A stretch of 36,116 bases of DNA, from positions 1 to 36,116 of the forward strand of contig JAPKZI010000067.1 in NCBI GenBank assembly GCA_026393865.1. Reading direction: 5' to 3'. Shown piece after piece: positions 8,949 through 17,192 of the stretch. Position numbers and translations under genes: made by a program. The notes beneath the pieces are model-generated. The model saw nothing but the letters and a program-made list of their open reading frames with translations. It made no database searches and had not been told where the DNA came from. The first letter of the stretch is position 1. Each line of letters starts with the position of its first letter. Origin of the DNA: Candidatus Aminicenantota bacterium. GTDB lineage: Bacteria > Acidobacteriota > Aminicenantia > Aminicenantales > UBA4085.

Positions 8949-9713
8949 TTACCGCACCTCGACCTTGACCAGGACGAACGTGATCGTGCCGAGAGAGGGC
9001 AGGTCGATCGAAATCTGGACGGGGTATCTTCGCTCGTCGGTCGTATACCAAGCCTTGATCGTTCCTTCCTGATAATCAAATGTCGAAAAGAACGTCCTGG
9101 TCTTCACGCACATCGTTTGGATCCGGCCGAACAGCCGCGTCGGGATCTCCTCACGTGCGGCGCTGAAGGAAACATCGCGGAGGTTCACTCCGTCATAGAT
9201 GGTGAGCGTCACCTGATCGCCGACGCGCACCTCGGCGCCAAGATAGTAATTGAGAAACATGGCCAGCGGATCCCTCGTCTGGGGCGGAACGGACACCTCT
9301 CTCGTTCGGGGGGGATCACCCCGCACGGCCAGGATCTTCGAATCCTCCGGATGAAAATATAGAATTTCCTTGAACCGCTGCGCTTTGGACAAGAACCGTT
9401 TCTCGTTGACCTCCCGTTCATACGACACGGGTTCGAGCGACCCTTCCTTGACATAGGAACGGAGAGTCGTGTCCATCCGGAAGAAAGGGCGGGCGATGCC
9501 GATCGTCCGGAACGAGGCCGTCACGCAATAGCGGGAATCCCGGCGCTCGATGGAGAGAGAGAACTTGAGGACCGTCAATCCCATCTTCTTCGCGTCATAA
9601 AAGAAGCGCAGGGACTTCCACTCCGGAGACTGCGAGTCGGAAAAAAGAAGCGGAAAGAGCGCCCCGCAGATGAATCCGGCCAGGGCGACGTTCCGAAGAA
9701 ACTGAGACCTCAT
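8949..9713 (-). CDS. DUF3108-domain exported protein
   Basis: This is a 254-residue protein. I place the start at the ATG at 9713, eight bases downstream of the PAP2 stop; an open frame continues upstream through PAP2 but is out of register with that gene. Residues 6-24 (RNVALAGFICGALFPLLF) form a signal or anchor segment. The body matches the DUF3108 pattern: an opening LRFFYDAKKMGLTVLKFSLSI, a central PLAMFLNYYLGAEVRVGDQV followed by TLTIYDGVNLRDV, and a closing WYTTDERRYPVQISID then FVLVKVEV. DUF3108 proteins are periplasmic or envelope beta-rich proteins without an assigned reaction. It is the last gene of the tightly packed seven-gene run that begins at 17040, so it probably serves the same envelope process. 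Confidence 0.85.
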   Translation of the reverse strand: MRSQFLRNVALAGFICGALFPLLFSDSQSPEWKSLRFFYDAKKMGLTVLKFSLSIERRDSRYCVTASFRTIGIARPFFRMDTTLRSYVKEGSLEPVSYEREVNEKRFLSKAQRFKEILYFHPEDSKILAVRGDPPRTREVSVPPQTRDPLAMFLNYYLGAEVRVGDQVTLTIYDGVNLRDVSFSAAREEIPTRLFGRIQTMCVKTRTFFSTFDYQEGTIKAWYTTDERRYPVQISIDLPSLGTITFVLVKVEVR

Positions 9714-9718
9714 GACGC

Positions 9719-10228
9719 TCACGATACCCATAGGGTCAGGAAACCCGCGGCGGCGCCGACGAGCGCGCCGCCGACCGCATCCGACGGGAAATGAACGCGA
9801 AGGGCGACCCGGGCCAGGCTCATCGCCAGCGCCCAGACGAGAAGAAGAGCGCCGGCCGGCCAGCCGGCCCAAGACCAGGCAATCACGGCGACGGCCACGG
9901 CCCGCGCGGCATGCCCGGAGGGAAAGGAATAAGGATCGATTTTACGATAAACGCCCCCCCAATCGCCGTCCGGACGCCGGCGCTTGACCAAGATCTTTAT
10001 GACGAAAACCGCACCGGCCGTCAGGACGAGGCCGAGAAGGAGCCTCGCGGCTCTGGATTTCCACTCCGGATTCCCGACGAGCCAGACCAACCCTGTTCCG
10101 AGGAACCAGATCCACGAATCTCCGGTCCGCGCCAGCAGGGACAGCGGGATTCTTTTCCCCCGCTTTCTCATGGCGCGCGGAAAAGCACGGGCGGGAGGAG
10201 TCTCACTGCGCGGGACCGGGCGGGACAT
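9719..10228 (-). CDS. PAP2-family membrane phosphatase
   Basis: This 169-residue integral membrane protein is of the type-2 phosphatidic acid phosphatase family, which hydrolyses lipid phosphates or pyrophosphates at the membrane face. All three catalytic motifs are visible: K78-x6-R85-P86, P103-S-G-H106, and R140-x5-H146-x3-D150. Hydrophobic helices surround them (around 38-51, 62-79, 108-121, 124-138 and 151-167). The start ATG at 10228 lies inside the end of the nucleotidyltransferase gene, overlapping by 26 bases, which implies translational coupling. With a glycosyltransferase and a nucleotidyltransferase upstream, it may dephosphorylate a lipid-linked intermediate such as a polyprenyl or phosphatidyl product. 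The substrate is not readable from sequence. Confidence 0.92.
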   Translation of the reverse strand: MSRPVPRSETPPARAFPRAMRKRGKRIPLSLLARTGDSWIWFLGTGLVWLVGNPEWKSRAARLLLGLVLTAGAVFVIKILVKRRRPDGDWGGVYRKIDPYSFPSGHAARAVAVAVIAWSWAGWPAGALLLVWALAMSLARVALRVHFPSDAVGGALVGAAAGFLTLWVS

Positions 10229-11003
10229 TCTGCACTTTCCTTTTTTCCAGATGGATCCTCAACATTTCGAGCTGATGGGGTTTATCCACGTCCATCCCGA
10301 TCTCGGCATACGGGGACAAGAGGACGCGGCCGTTCACGCCCAAACGCCCGCAGATGTGCCGCTCCGCCTTTTCGAGACTGACACGGCGAAGGGCGACGCG
10401 AGCGAGAAACCCGACTCCGAAAAGCGAGGCCATGCGAAATACGTGCTTCCGGGCGTCGGCCAATCTCATCCACACATCTTCGCTGTCCGGCTCCCGGCTG
10501 ATGCCCAGGACATGCATATCCGCGCTGCAAAGATTCAGGCTCTTTAGATGCACATACGACCGTCGCGCGCCGGGAAATGCGGCTTCCATGACTTCTTTCC
10601 GAACGACGACGAAATAAACCTCATGGGCCGCGTTCATCGTCTCCGAGATCAGCCAGTCGATGGCCTCCGGCGTTACCGCCGGGATATCCGAGGAAACAGC
10701 CAGGGCAAAGGCTGCCTCTGGGTTGCTCTCCCGGATGATGTGCCGGCCGGCCATCACGTTCTCGAAGAAACCGGAGCGGCCGGGATAAAACGACAGCGGC
10801 TTGCCGCAGTGGAGCCGGGCGTCTTCCGCCAGCCCGACGATCACGATCCTATCGACGAGCCGGGCGCCCTCGAGCGCGTCCAAAACCCATTGGATCATGG
10901 GCTTGCCGGCCAATTCCAACAAGGCCTTGGGCTTTCCCTGGGCGAAGGGATACAAGGGATCGCCCGGCATCGGGATCCCGCCAGCGGCGATAAAAGCGTC
11001 CAT
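10203..11003 (-). CDS. MobA/GlmU-like nucleotidyltransferase (NTP transferase fold)
   Basis: This 266-residue protein has an N-terminus that is a variant nucleotide-binding loop, AFIAAGGIPMPGDPLYPF, followed by GKPKALLELAGKPMIQWVLDAL. That second phrase is the sugar or base-binding signature of the NTP_transf_3 family. SSDIPAVTPEAIDWL supplies the usual acidic metal site (the D of SSDIP). Such enzymes transfer a nucleotide to a sugar-, alcohol- or cofactor-phosphate in the cytosol. The usual LAGGxSxRMG loop is replaced by one bearing PGDPLYP, so this is not standard MobA. The start ATG at 11003 directly follows the stop of the upstream gene, with GGAG eight bases ahead. I recall this subtype beside homologues of the 11004-11897 gene in other phyla, which needs a neighbourhood search to confirm. 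Confidence 0.8.
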   Translation of the reverse strand: MDAFIAAGGIPMPGDPLYPFAQGKPKALLELAGKPMIQWVLDALEGARLVDRIVIVGLAEDARLHCGKPLSFYPGRSGFFENVMAGRHIIRESNPEAAFALAVSSDIPAVTPEAIDWLISETMNAAHEVYFVVVRKEVMEAAFPGARRSYVHLKSLNLCSADMHVLGISREPDSEDVWMRLADARKHVFRMASLFGVGFLARVALRRVSLEKAERHICGRLGVNGRVLLSPYAEIGMDVDKPHQLEMLRIHLEKRKVQNVPPGPAQ

Positions 11004-11897
11004 TCAATTCAACTCCATGATCTGAGGTTTGAGCCCGATCCGGTCGATCAGGCTGCTGAGATCGTCCCGGGAAAGCGGCTTCCCGGAGACGGCCACCAGG
11101 GCGGCTTCGATCAAATTCGCCCCGAAAGAACGTCCGTCCAGGACCGGGGTCGTCGTAATCAGATATTTCACGCCGGCCGCGCGGAACATGTCGCGGTCCT
11201 CGGCCGTCGTGGAATTCGTCACGATGACCTTGTTTCCCAGATCATCGGGCCGATATCGCTTGATGTATTGACAATCGCCGGCGATGACGGCCGCCCAACG
11301 AAAATATCGACCCCATTTCGGCGTCCGGCGCTCCTGTTTTTCGCCGATCGGATAAAGCCAGCGGAACGGCAGGCGGCTGATGACGGGCATCAGACAAACG
11401 GCCAGGCTCGTGACGCTTTTGGCCTTGTGCAAAGGCAGGGGCAGACCGAAAGCGAATAGGAAATCGCCGAAGACGCAGCGGTACCCTCCGTCCAGGAAAG
11501 ACCTGGCCAGGCCCCAGCGGTCGATGCCGCTTGTCAGCAGCGCTTTCTTCTCCGTGAGAAAAGAACCGATCTCGCGGTCCATGACGGGAACGACCTGCCC
11601 TTCCAAAGTGGCCTTCAGGCCGGAGCCGTCGACGAGCGGGGTCTTTTTGACGAAGCGAAAGATCGGCCTAGCGGAATGAAGGGGATAATACTTCCGGCCG
11701 ACGAGAAAGCCGAGATCGGTTCCGCCCGCGCCGAAAGCATCCACGAAACCGTCCAATTCTTTGAACAGCCGGGCGGCTTTTTCGAAATCGCCGTCCGTCC
11801 CGATCCGTTCCAGTCGGACCCTCTGCCCCAGGAGCTCGATCTCGACACATTTGTCCCGCCGCGACGACCCGAGGCTGATGCTGACCGCCCGTTTCAT
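11004..11897 (-). CDS. Conserved protein of unknown function (often labelled 'quinate 5-dehydrogenase' in databases)
   Basis: This is a 297-residue soluble protein. The N-terminus (MKRAVSISLGSSRRDKCVEI) and a glycine-rich segment (VDAFGAGGTDLGFLVG) suggest an alpha/beta nucleotide-binding fold. The family name I remember for close relatives is quinate 5-dehydrogenase. I see neither the AroE-type shikimate motif near the N-terminus nor its NxTxxxK-type catalytic lysine, so that label is doubtful. Other conserved-looking patches are FVKKTPLVDGSGLKATLEG, the aromatic FRWAAVIAGDCQYIKRY and LITTTPVLDGRSFGANLIEAAL. The last resembles an active-site or ligand loop. Start and stop are coupled to both neighbours: ATGA overlap with the GT4 gene at 11894-11897, and stop directly abutting the nucleotidyltransferase start. 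Confidence 0.7.
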   Translation of the reverse strand: MKRAVSISLGSSRRDKCVEIELLGQRVRLERIGTDGDFEKAARLFKELDGFVDAFGAGGTDLGFLVGRKYYPLHSARPIFRFVKKTPLVDGSGLKATLEGQVVPVMDREIGSFLTEKKALLTSGIDRWGLARSFLDGGYRCVFGDFLFAFGLPLPLHKAKSVTSLAVCLMPVISRLPFRWLYPIGEKQERRTPKWGRYFRWAAVIAGDCQYIKRYRPDDLGNKVIVTNSTTAEDRDMFRAAGVKYLITTTPVLDGRSFGANLIEAALVAVSGKPLSRDDLSSLIDRIGLKPQIMELN

Positions 11898-13048
11898 GAT
11901 CCCCTTGTTATTCCGGCCGGCTCGGCCGACGGCAAGGCCGTGGCTCCTCTGGCGGCAAAATATGAAAGAACGCGCTGGGCGCAGTTCCTCCAGGAATACG
12001 TCTCCCGTTCGGCCAGAGCTCCGCGGCGCAGATCTCTGTAAAGCCTCTCGTTTCGCATGAGTTCAACGACGGCCGAGGCGAATTCGCGAGGGGGCGTTCT
12101 CTCGTCCAGATGCATGGCCGTTTTGAGATGGGCCGTAACGCCCCGCGTCCGTTCACTGCAAAGGCGGACAGTCGGGAGCCCCGTAACGAGGGCTTCGATC
12201 TGGGCCAAGCACTGTGCGTCGAGCAGGGAAGGATTGACGAACACATGGGCTCGGGCAAAGAGCCGTCCGATCTCCTGAGGACGGAGTTCTCCGTGCCATT
12301 CGACTTTCGGATAGCGGCGCGACCGGATTTCTTTCAGGAATCTTCGAAAATAAAAAACGTCCCAGGTTTTTCCCCCGACGATGTCGAGATGATACCCGTC
12401 GGGCAGAAATTGGGACATCTTCAAGAGATAGATCTGATTTTTCATTTCCCGGATTTGCCCAACGAAGAGAATCCGGACGACGCCGTTCTCCGGCGGCGCG
12501 TCCGGGCCGGGAACAAAGAGGTCTAAATCGGCCCCGAATCCCGCCACCGCGACTCGGGATAGGCCGACCTCTTGAAGATATGATTTCATGTCCTCCGTCG
12601 GGGCGAATACCAGAGTCGAAGCGCTGAGAAATCGGATGATACGATCTTCGCAATATTTGGCCGCGGCCGGTATGCGCAAAGGCTTCAATGGAACGCTGTT
12701 GAGAAGGAAATGGCGATATCTCGTGTGGACCATGGAAAAGACAGGAAGCCGGTGTTTTTTTGCATAGCGGACTCCTGCGCGGTCGGTCGGAGCCATATTG
12801 TGGGTGAAGATCACGTCGGGATGGAATCGAGCGATCGCTCCGAAGAGGGATCCGGGCGCGAAATAGTCCTTCGCTTCAAGGACAAGGAAATCCGCGGAAT
12901 TCTCTTCCGGAAGAAAGTCGGCGGGTTTTCTATGACAAAGACATAGGATCGAATGCCCCAATCTCTTGAATTCAACGCTGAGACGGCGAGGGGTGAGGTT
13001 ATATCCGCTGATCTTATCCAACACGCCGGCGCAGGTCAGGATATTCAT
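11894..13048 (-). CDS. GT4-type (GT-B fold) glycosyltransferase
   Basis: This is a 384-residue protein. The start is taken at the ATG at 13048, 11 bases after the TonB receptor stop and preceded by GGGTGG. The longer frame to 13141 would run into the receptor gene and lacks a ribosome site. The N-terminal Rossmann half begins with LTCAGVLDKISGYNLTPRRLS and contains DVIFTHNMAP. The C-terminal half has the nucleotide-sugar part: VRILFVGQIREMKNQIYLLK, YHLDIVGG, VEWHGELRPQEIGRLFARAHVFVNPSLLDAQCLAQIEALVTGLPTV, where the E-x7-E of GT4 enzymes is represented by the Q-IEAL-VTGLP region. It probably adds a sugar to a lipid or glycan acceptor at the inner membrane face. Donor and acceptor are unknown. 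It is part of the seven-gene run. Confidence 0.9.
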   Translation of the reverse strand: MNILTCAGVLDKISGYNLTPRRLSVEFKRLGHSILCLCHRKPADFLPEENSADFLVLEAKDYFAPGSLFGAIARFHPDVIFTHNMAPTDRAGVRYAKKHRLPVFSMVHTRYRHFLLNSVPLKPLRIPAAAKYCEDRIIRFLSASTLVFAPTEDMKSYLQEVGLSRVAVAGFGADLDLFVPGPDAPPENGVVRILFVGQIREMKNQIYLLKMSQFLPDGYHLDIVGGKTWDVFYFRRFLKEIRSRRYPKVEWHGELRPQEIGRLFARAHVFVNPSLLDAQCLAQIEALVTGLPTVRLCSERTRGVTAHLKTAMHLDERTPPREFASAVVELMRNERLYRDLRRGALAERETYSWRNCAQRVLSYFAARGATALPSAEPAGITRGS

Positions 13049-13059
13049 CCGATTCCACC

Positions 13060-15372
13060 CTAAAAACGGTATTCCACGCCGAACACGGGGATGAGCGGCG
13101 CCTGGTAGACGACATCGGGTTTGTTCTCGATCCGGTTCCAATAATAACGGTCCATGTTCTTCCGGTTGAAGGCGTTGACGATGCTCAGGAAGAGATTGAG
13201 GCTGGAGCGGGAAAAGACCCAGCGGCGGTCGAGACGAAAATTGAACGTCATGTAGTCCGGATAGCGGCGGGCTAAGATCTGGCTCTTGTCGATCATGCCC
13301 ATATTAGCCTGCCGCGAGGCCTCTACATCGAACGGCGTGTACGGCACGCCGCCGGCCAGGTTCCAACGAACGCTGACGTTCCATTTGTCGTTGGGCTTAT
13401 AGCCTCCGACGACGGTCATGATGTAGCGATTGTCGTTGACACGGTCCCTCTGGATCCCAAAATAGTCCCGGAAAGTCGATCGGAACAGAGAAACGCTGAA
13501 GATCCCGTAGAATTTCTCAATGATCCTCTTTTGGAGAAAGACCTCCACGCCCCTGGCATGAGCGGTCCCCGTGTCGACGAGCGCCGCATACGTCCGGAAG
13601 AACTCGAAATCGATCCCGCTGTCCATGACGAACAAGCTCGGGTTTTCGGGCGCTAATGGAAAATACCGGTATTCCTTGTCATAGAGCTCGAAACTCAGAC
13701 GGAGCGACTCGGAGGGGTCGAACTTGAGCCCCAGGATGGCATGGACGGCCAGCGGGTCCCGGTTCAATTTATTGGCGGCATTGCTCGCCAGGAGGAACAT
13801 CGGCAGGACCTGACGGAAAATCCCGAAGCTGGCATTAAGCGTCAAGTTCGAACTCAGACCGAACGAAGCTGCAAAGCGGGGGGAAAGATGGGCCCGCCGG
13901 TTATAGAAAAAATAATCGGCCCGGACTCCGACGGACAACGTGAGAGGCTCCCAAGGCCGAAGGATGAAGGTCAGAAAGGCTCCGGCCATCGACGTCCTCG
14001 TCCGGCTCTGCTCGTCGGCGGCCGGGATGTCCATCCCCCAACGATTGATGTATTCCGTGAAATAATTTTTGAAGTCCGCGGTCTCCCAACGGATGTCCGC
14101 GCCGAATTCGGCCTTGTTCCGCCGGCCGAGACTGACGGCGTTGATGTTGCGGAGGACGAGCGAGTCGGTGCCCTCTTCGTTTAAAATATAGTCCATCCAA
14201 GCCGAGGAAGGAACCAGGTCCGTCAAGCGATAGGAGATCCTGTAGAAGGAATAGGAGAGCGTCGTGTTCGAACTTCCCGCGCCGCCGGCCCATTCGGAGA
14301 GCCAGTTCAAACCGACCGTGTTCTGCCGGGAGGAATAGTCCAGGGCCCCCATGAAGCCTTCCCCGACGGCCGTGTCCAAGCCATAAGAGAGGGCGCTTTG
14401 ACCATAGACGTTCAGGAGGGTGAACTTGTCCCGCGGCGTCGGGTCGAACGTCAGCTTGAAGTGGACGTCGCCGAAGCGCGGCGCGACGCCGTAGCCGATC
14501 ATTTTAGCGATGAGGTCATGGTAATTCCGGCTGAAAGAGAAGAGCCAGGAGGCCTTTTTTCCCAGGAACGGACCTTCGGCGCTGGCGCCGAAACCGGCCA
14601 AGTTGAGGTTCAGCTGGTACGTCGTCCGTTCGCGCGATCCCTCGCGGAACTTGATGTCGATGATCGAGGACATGCGGTTGCCGAAGCGGGCCGCGTACCC
14701 GCCCGTATAAAAATTGACGTCCTCGATGAAGAGGGCGTTGATGATGCCGATCATCCCGCCACTGCTGCCCTGGCTCTGGAGGTGGTTGACGTTCGGCATC
14801 TCGATGTTGTCGATATAGAATCCATTCTCCCAGGGACTTCCGCCGCGAACGATGAGATCGTTCGAGATCTCGCTGACGTGGGACGTGCCGGGTAAAGCGT
14901 TCAAAGCCCGGCTGACGTCCATGACCGTCCCCGGCATCCTGACCGTTTCTTCAAAATTGAGGGTCGCCACGCTCGAGGCCTTCCGCTCCTCGGCGGGAAG
15001 GCGTTCGCCCTGGACGTTGACCTGAACCCGGAGTTGAGGAACGAGCGCGGCCAGTTCAATGGCAAGAACGGTGGATTCGCCGGCCCGGATCCGAACGTCC
15101 GTTTTCGTCAGGCCCGCATATCCCGGCTGGACGAAATCGACGGTATAGGATCCCGCTGGGACTTGTCCGACGAGGAACCGTCCTTCCCTGTCCGTGAGCA
15201 TGTTCGTACGGTGTTCTCGAATGAGGACAACGACATCGCCGAGCGGTTTTTTATTCGCCGCATCGATCACCCGACCTTTCAACGTCCCGAAGAGGGTTTG
15301 CGAAAAAGCCGCGGCATGGAAAAATGGAATGAGGGCGGCGATGACTAAAATATATTTTGTTGAACGCGTCAT
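13060..15372 (-). CDS. TonB-dependent outer-membrane receptor with carboxypeptidase-regulatory-like N-domain
   Basis: This 770-residue outer-membrane protein has a signal peptide at 1-24 (ending AAAFSQ). Residues about 28-108 are a carboxypeptidase-regulatory-like beta-sandwich (GTLKGRVIDAANKKPLGDVVV ending with a TVDFVQPGYAGL strand). The plug follows (MPGTVMDVSRALNALPG, SNDLIVRGGSPWENGFYIDNIEMPNVNH) and then a long beta-barrel of alternating aromatic strands. The protein ends VFGVEYRF, the terminal aromatic that BAM recognises. This is the Bacteroidota/Acidobacteriota-type receptor architecture. I see no TonB-box sequence clear enough to name. The substrate is unknown. Its position between a radical SAM protein (18 bases upstream) and a GT4 enzyme (11 bases downstream) suggests a role in the same envelope pathway, either as importer or as exporter of a product. 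Confidence 0.95.
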   Translation of the reverse strand: MTRSTKYILVIAALIPFFHAAAFSQTLFGTLKGRVIDAANKKPLGDVVVLIREHRTNMLTDREGRFLVGQVPAGSYTVDFVQPGYAGLTKTDVRIRAGESTVLAIELAALVPQLRVQVNVQGERLPAEERKASSVATLNFEETVRMPGTVMDVSRALNALPGTSHVSEISNDLIVRGGSPWENGFYIDNIEMPNVNHLQSQGSSGGMIGIINALFIEDVNFYTGGYAARFGNRMSSIIDIKFREGSRERTTYQLNLNLAGFGASAEGPFLGKKASWLFSFSRNYHDLIAKMIGYGVAPRFGDVHFKLTFDPTPRDKFTLLNVYGQSALSYGLDTAVGEGFMGALDYSSRQNTVGLNWLSEWAGGAGSSNTTLSYSFYRISYRLTDLVPSSAWMDYILNEEGTDSLVLRNINAVSLGRRNKAEFGADIRWETADFKNYFTEYINRWGMDIPAADEQSRTRTSMAGAFLTFILRPWEPLTLSVGVRADYFFYNRRAHLSPRFAASFGLSSNLTLNASFGIFRQVLPMFLLASNAANKLNRDPLAVHAILGLKFDPSESLRLSFELYDKEYRYFPLAPENPSLFVMDSGIDFEFFRTYAALVDTGTAHARGVEVFLQKRIIEKFYGIFSVSLFRSTFRDYFGIQRDRVNDNRYIMTVVGGYKPNDKWNVSVRWNLAGGVPYTPFDVEASRQANMGMIDKSQILARRYPDYMTFNFRLDRRWVFSRSSLNLFLSIVNAFNRKNMDRYYWNRIENKPDVVYQAPLIPVFGVEYRF

Positions 15373-15390
15373 CCGAGAGGGCTCCGACCT

Positions 15391-17040
15391 CTATTGAGAC
15401 GTTCCCATTCCCGCTCTTGAGCAAGAACGCTTGTCAATGGGACGGGCCGTCGCTCCCGATGAAAGCGTGCGCCGGGAATCGCCGGGGATATCATAAGGAT
15501 ACAAAGCGGACTTCCGGAGTCCGTCCAGGCCGGCCCGGACTTTCCGGACGGCCTGCGCCATCGATCTTTTAGAGCCGAGAGCCGTTCCCCGGATCAAGAG
15601 AAAATCAAGAACCTCCGCCTTCGGCCGGCCGATCAACTTGATTGTCTTAAAGAGCCCGGTCAAGGCCCCGGACTTCAAGCAGATCCCGGCATAAAACCCA
15701 AAGAGCTTGAGGATCAGGAACCACGACACGTGGGCCATGAAAAGCCTTTGGATCCGAGGATCCCGAGCGTCCTTCCTTTTACGTTCGAGATTCCCGCAAT
15801 ACCGGAGAAGCCTCCGGCTGTCATAAAACCAAGCAAGAAGAGCGCCGTAGTCCTCGACGATCTTCGCATACGGCCGACCCGTCTTCAAAGGCATGAGGTT
15901 ATATCGGAAATAAAGAGGATGGTCGAGCAGTCTGCCGGCGGCGGCGGCCTTGGCCCGAAACCTCGATCCGATCACGGGATTAATCAGGTTCAGCATCAAA
16001 AATGGCGTTTGGCAGATGTCGAGGAGGTCCCGGAGGCGCCGGCCGACATCCTCGGGCTCCCGGTCGAGGCCCAAAATGAAGGAGAGATAGGGGACGATCC
16101 CGTGCCGGACAAATGTTTCGACCTGCTCCGGCATCGGACCCCATAGGTTCTGTCGTTTGCGGGAGGCGGCGAGGGCCTCTTCGGACGGGCTCTCGACGCC
16201 CACAAAGGCCGCCGTGACGTTGGCCTCGCGCAGTTTTTTCATGACTTCGGGATAACGAGCGACGTTTAGAGACACCTGGATCCCGAAAACGAAGGGGTAG
16301 CGACGGCGCTCCTGGAAGCGGATGATGACATCCAGAAATTCCAGAATCTTGTCCTCGATGCCGCCCCCGAAATTGTCGTCCCCGAAGATCACGAATCCTC
16401 GATGAATCGTCGCCAGGGACTCGAGTCTCCGCTCGAGAAGATCTGGATCGATCGTCCGAACTCCTCGGCCATAGATATGGCCGATATTGCAGAAACTGCA
16501 ATCGAAAGGACAGCCGCGGGTCGTCTGGAGGGTACCGGCCAGGTATTTCTTCCCCCGCAGCAGCTCGTAATCGAACACTTCCGCGTTCATATCGGCCGGC
16601 GCCGGGGAATTGAAGGAACGGACGCCGGACCCAATGAGGTCGAGGAGATCGGTCGTCCCGATCTCTCCTTGAAAAACGAGGTCGAAATGGGCGAGGTAGT
16701 CGTCGTGATTCAGTGAGACGTCAGGGCCTCCGACGCAGGAGATGACGTTCGGGAAACGACTTTTCAGCGTCTTCCCATAGAGGATGGCCGGATTGGTCTC
16801 TTGATTGACTCCCCGGATGAGCTGCATGGAGGAGGCCAGAAAAAAGACCCGATCGTTCTTATGGCGTTCGGCCTTGTGGAGGACTTCGCGGAACGTGTCG
16901 CAGATGAAAAGGAGGTCGTCGCTCTTGAAGGACGCGGATCTTCGGACGGCGACGGCGACGGCGAGCGGTCCCAAGGGCATGATCAGGCGCCGAAACCCTA
17001 GATCGTTACTGGCCAGAAAGACGATATAAACGTTCCGCAT
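15391..17040 (-). CDS. Radical SAM protein with N-terminal B12-binding-like domain
   Basis: This is a 549-residue protein. C177, C181 and C184 form the CxxxCxxC site (TRGCPFDCSFCNIGHIYG) that binds the 4Fe-4S cluster and S-adenosylmethionine. FGDDNFGGG and GVESPSEEALAASRKRQN are further core strands of the class-B layout. The first 150 residues have the cobalamin-binding fold pattern (PNVISCVGGPDVSLNHDDYL, DLVFQGEIGTTDLLDLI), but no DxHxxG, so B12 binding is uncertain. The C-terminal part has a hydrophobic segment (WFLILKLFGFYAGICL) and a basic tail. This points to membrane association and a lipid-like or envelope substrate, as in hopanoid- or lipid-modifying relatives. It is the first gene of the seven-gene minus run, and has a strong promoter at 17069-17098. 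Confidence 0.92.
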   Translation of the reverse strand: MRNVYIVFLASNDLGFRRLIMPLGPLAVAVAVRRSASFKSDDLLFICDTFREVLHKAERHKNDRVFFLASSMQLIRGVNQETNPAILYGKTLKSRFPNVISCVGGPDVSLNHDDYLAHFDLVFQGEIGTTDLLDLIGSGVRSFNSPAPADMNAEVFDYELLRGKKYLAGTLQTTRGCPFDCSFCNIGHIYGRGVRTIDPDLLERRLESLATIHRGFVIFGDDNFGGGIEDKILEFLDVIIRFQERRRYPFVFGIQVSLNVARYPEVMKKLREANVTAAFVGVESPSEEALAASRKRQNLWGPMPEQVETFVRHGIVPYLSFILGLDREPEDVGRRLRDLLDICQTPFLMLNLINPVIGSRFRAKAAAAGRLLDHPLYFRYNLMPLKTGRPYAKIVEDYGALLAWFYDSRRLLRYCGNLERKRKDARDPRIQRLFMAHVSWFLILKLFGFYAGICLKSGALTGLFKTIKLIGRPKAEVLDFLLIRGTALGSKRSMAQAVRKVRAGLDGLRKSALYPYDIPGDSRRTLSSGATARPIDKRSCSRAGMGTSQ

Positions 17041-17068
17041 GAGTCGGACACCGCGGCGAAGCGGCCTG

Positions 17069-17098
17069 ATTATATCGAATGCCCGAAAAGAAAGTCAA
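17069..17098 (-). promoter_or_regulatory. Strong sigma-70 promoter of the seven-gene operon
   Basis: The minus strand carries TTGACT (17093-17098), an 18-base spacer and a perfect TATAAT (17069-17074), about 30 bases before the radical SAM start. It is back to back with the plus-strand promoter at 17126-17154. Confidence 0.72.
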
Positions 17099-17125
17099 CC
17101 TGGATGGAACTGAATGAAATTGGAT

Positions 17126-17154
17126 TTGACGCGCGAACAAAAATCGATTAAATT
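17126..17154 (+). promoter_or_regulatory. Sigma-70 promoter for the SH3/beta-barrel gene
   Basis: TTGACG (17126-17131), a 17-base spacer and TAAATT (17149-17154) lie about 40 bases upstream of the ATG at 17193. Confidence 0.65.
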
Positions 17155-17192
17155 GAAAGCATCCGAATGATTAATCCTAGAAGGGAGTGGAC

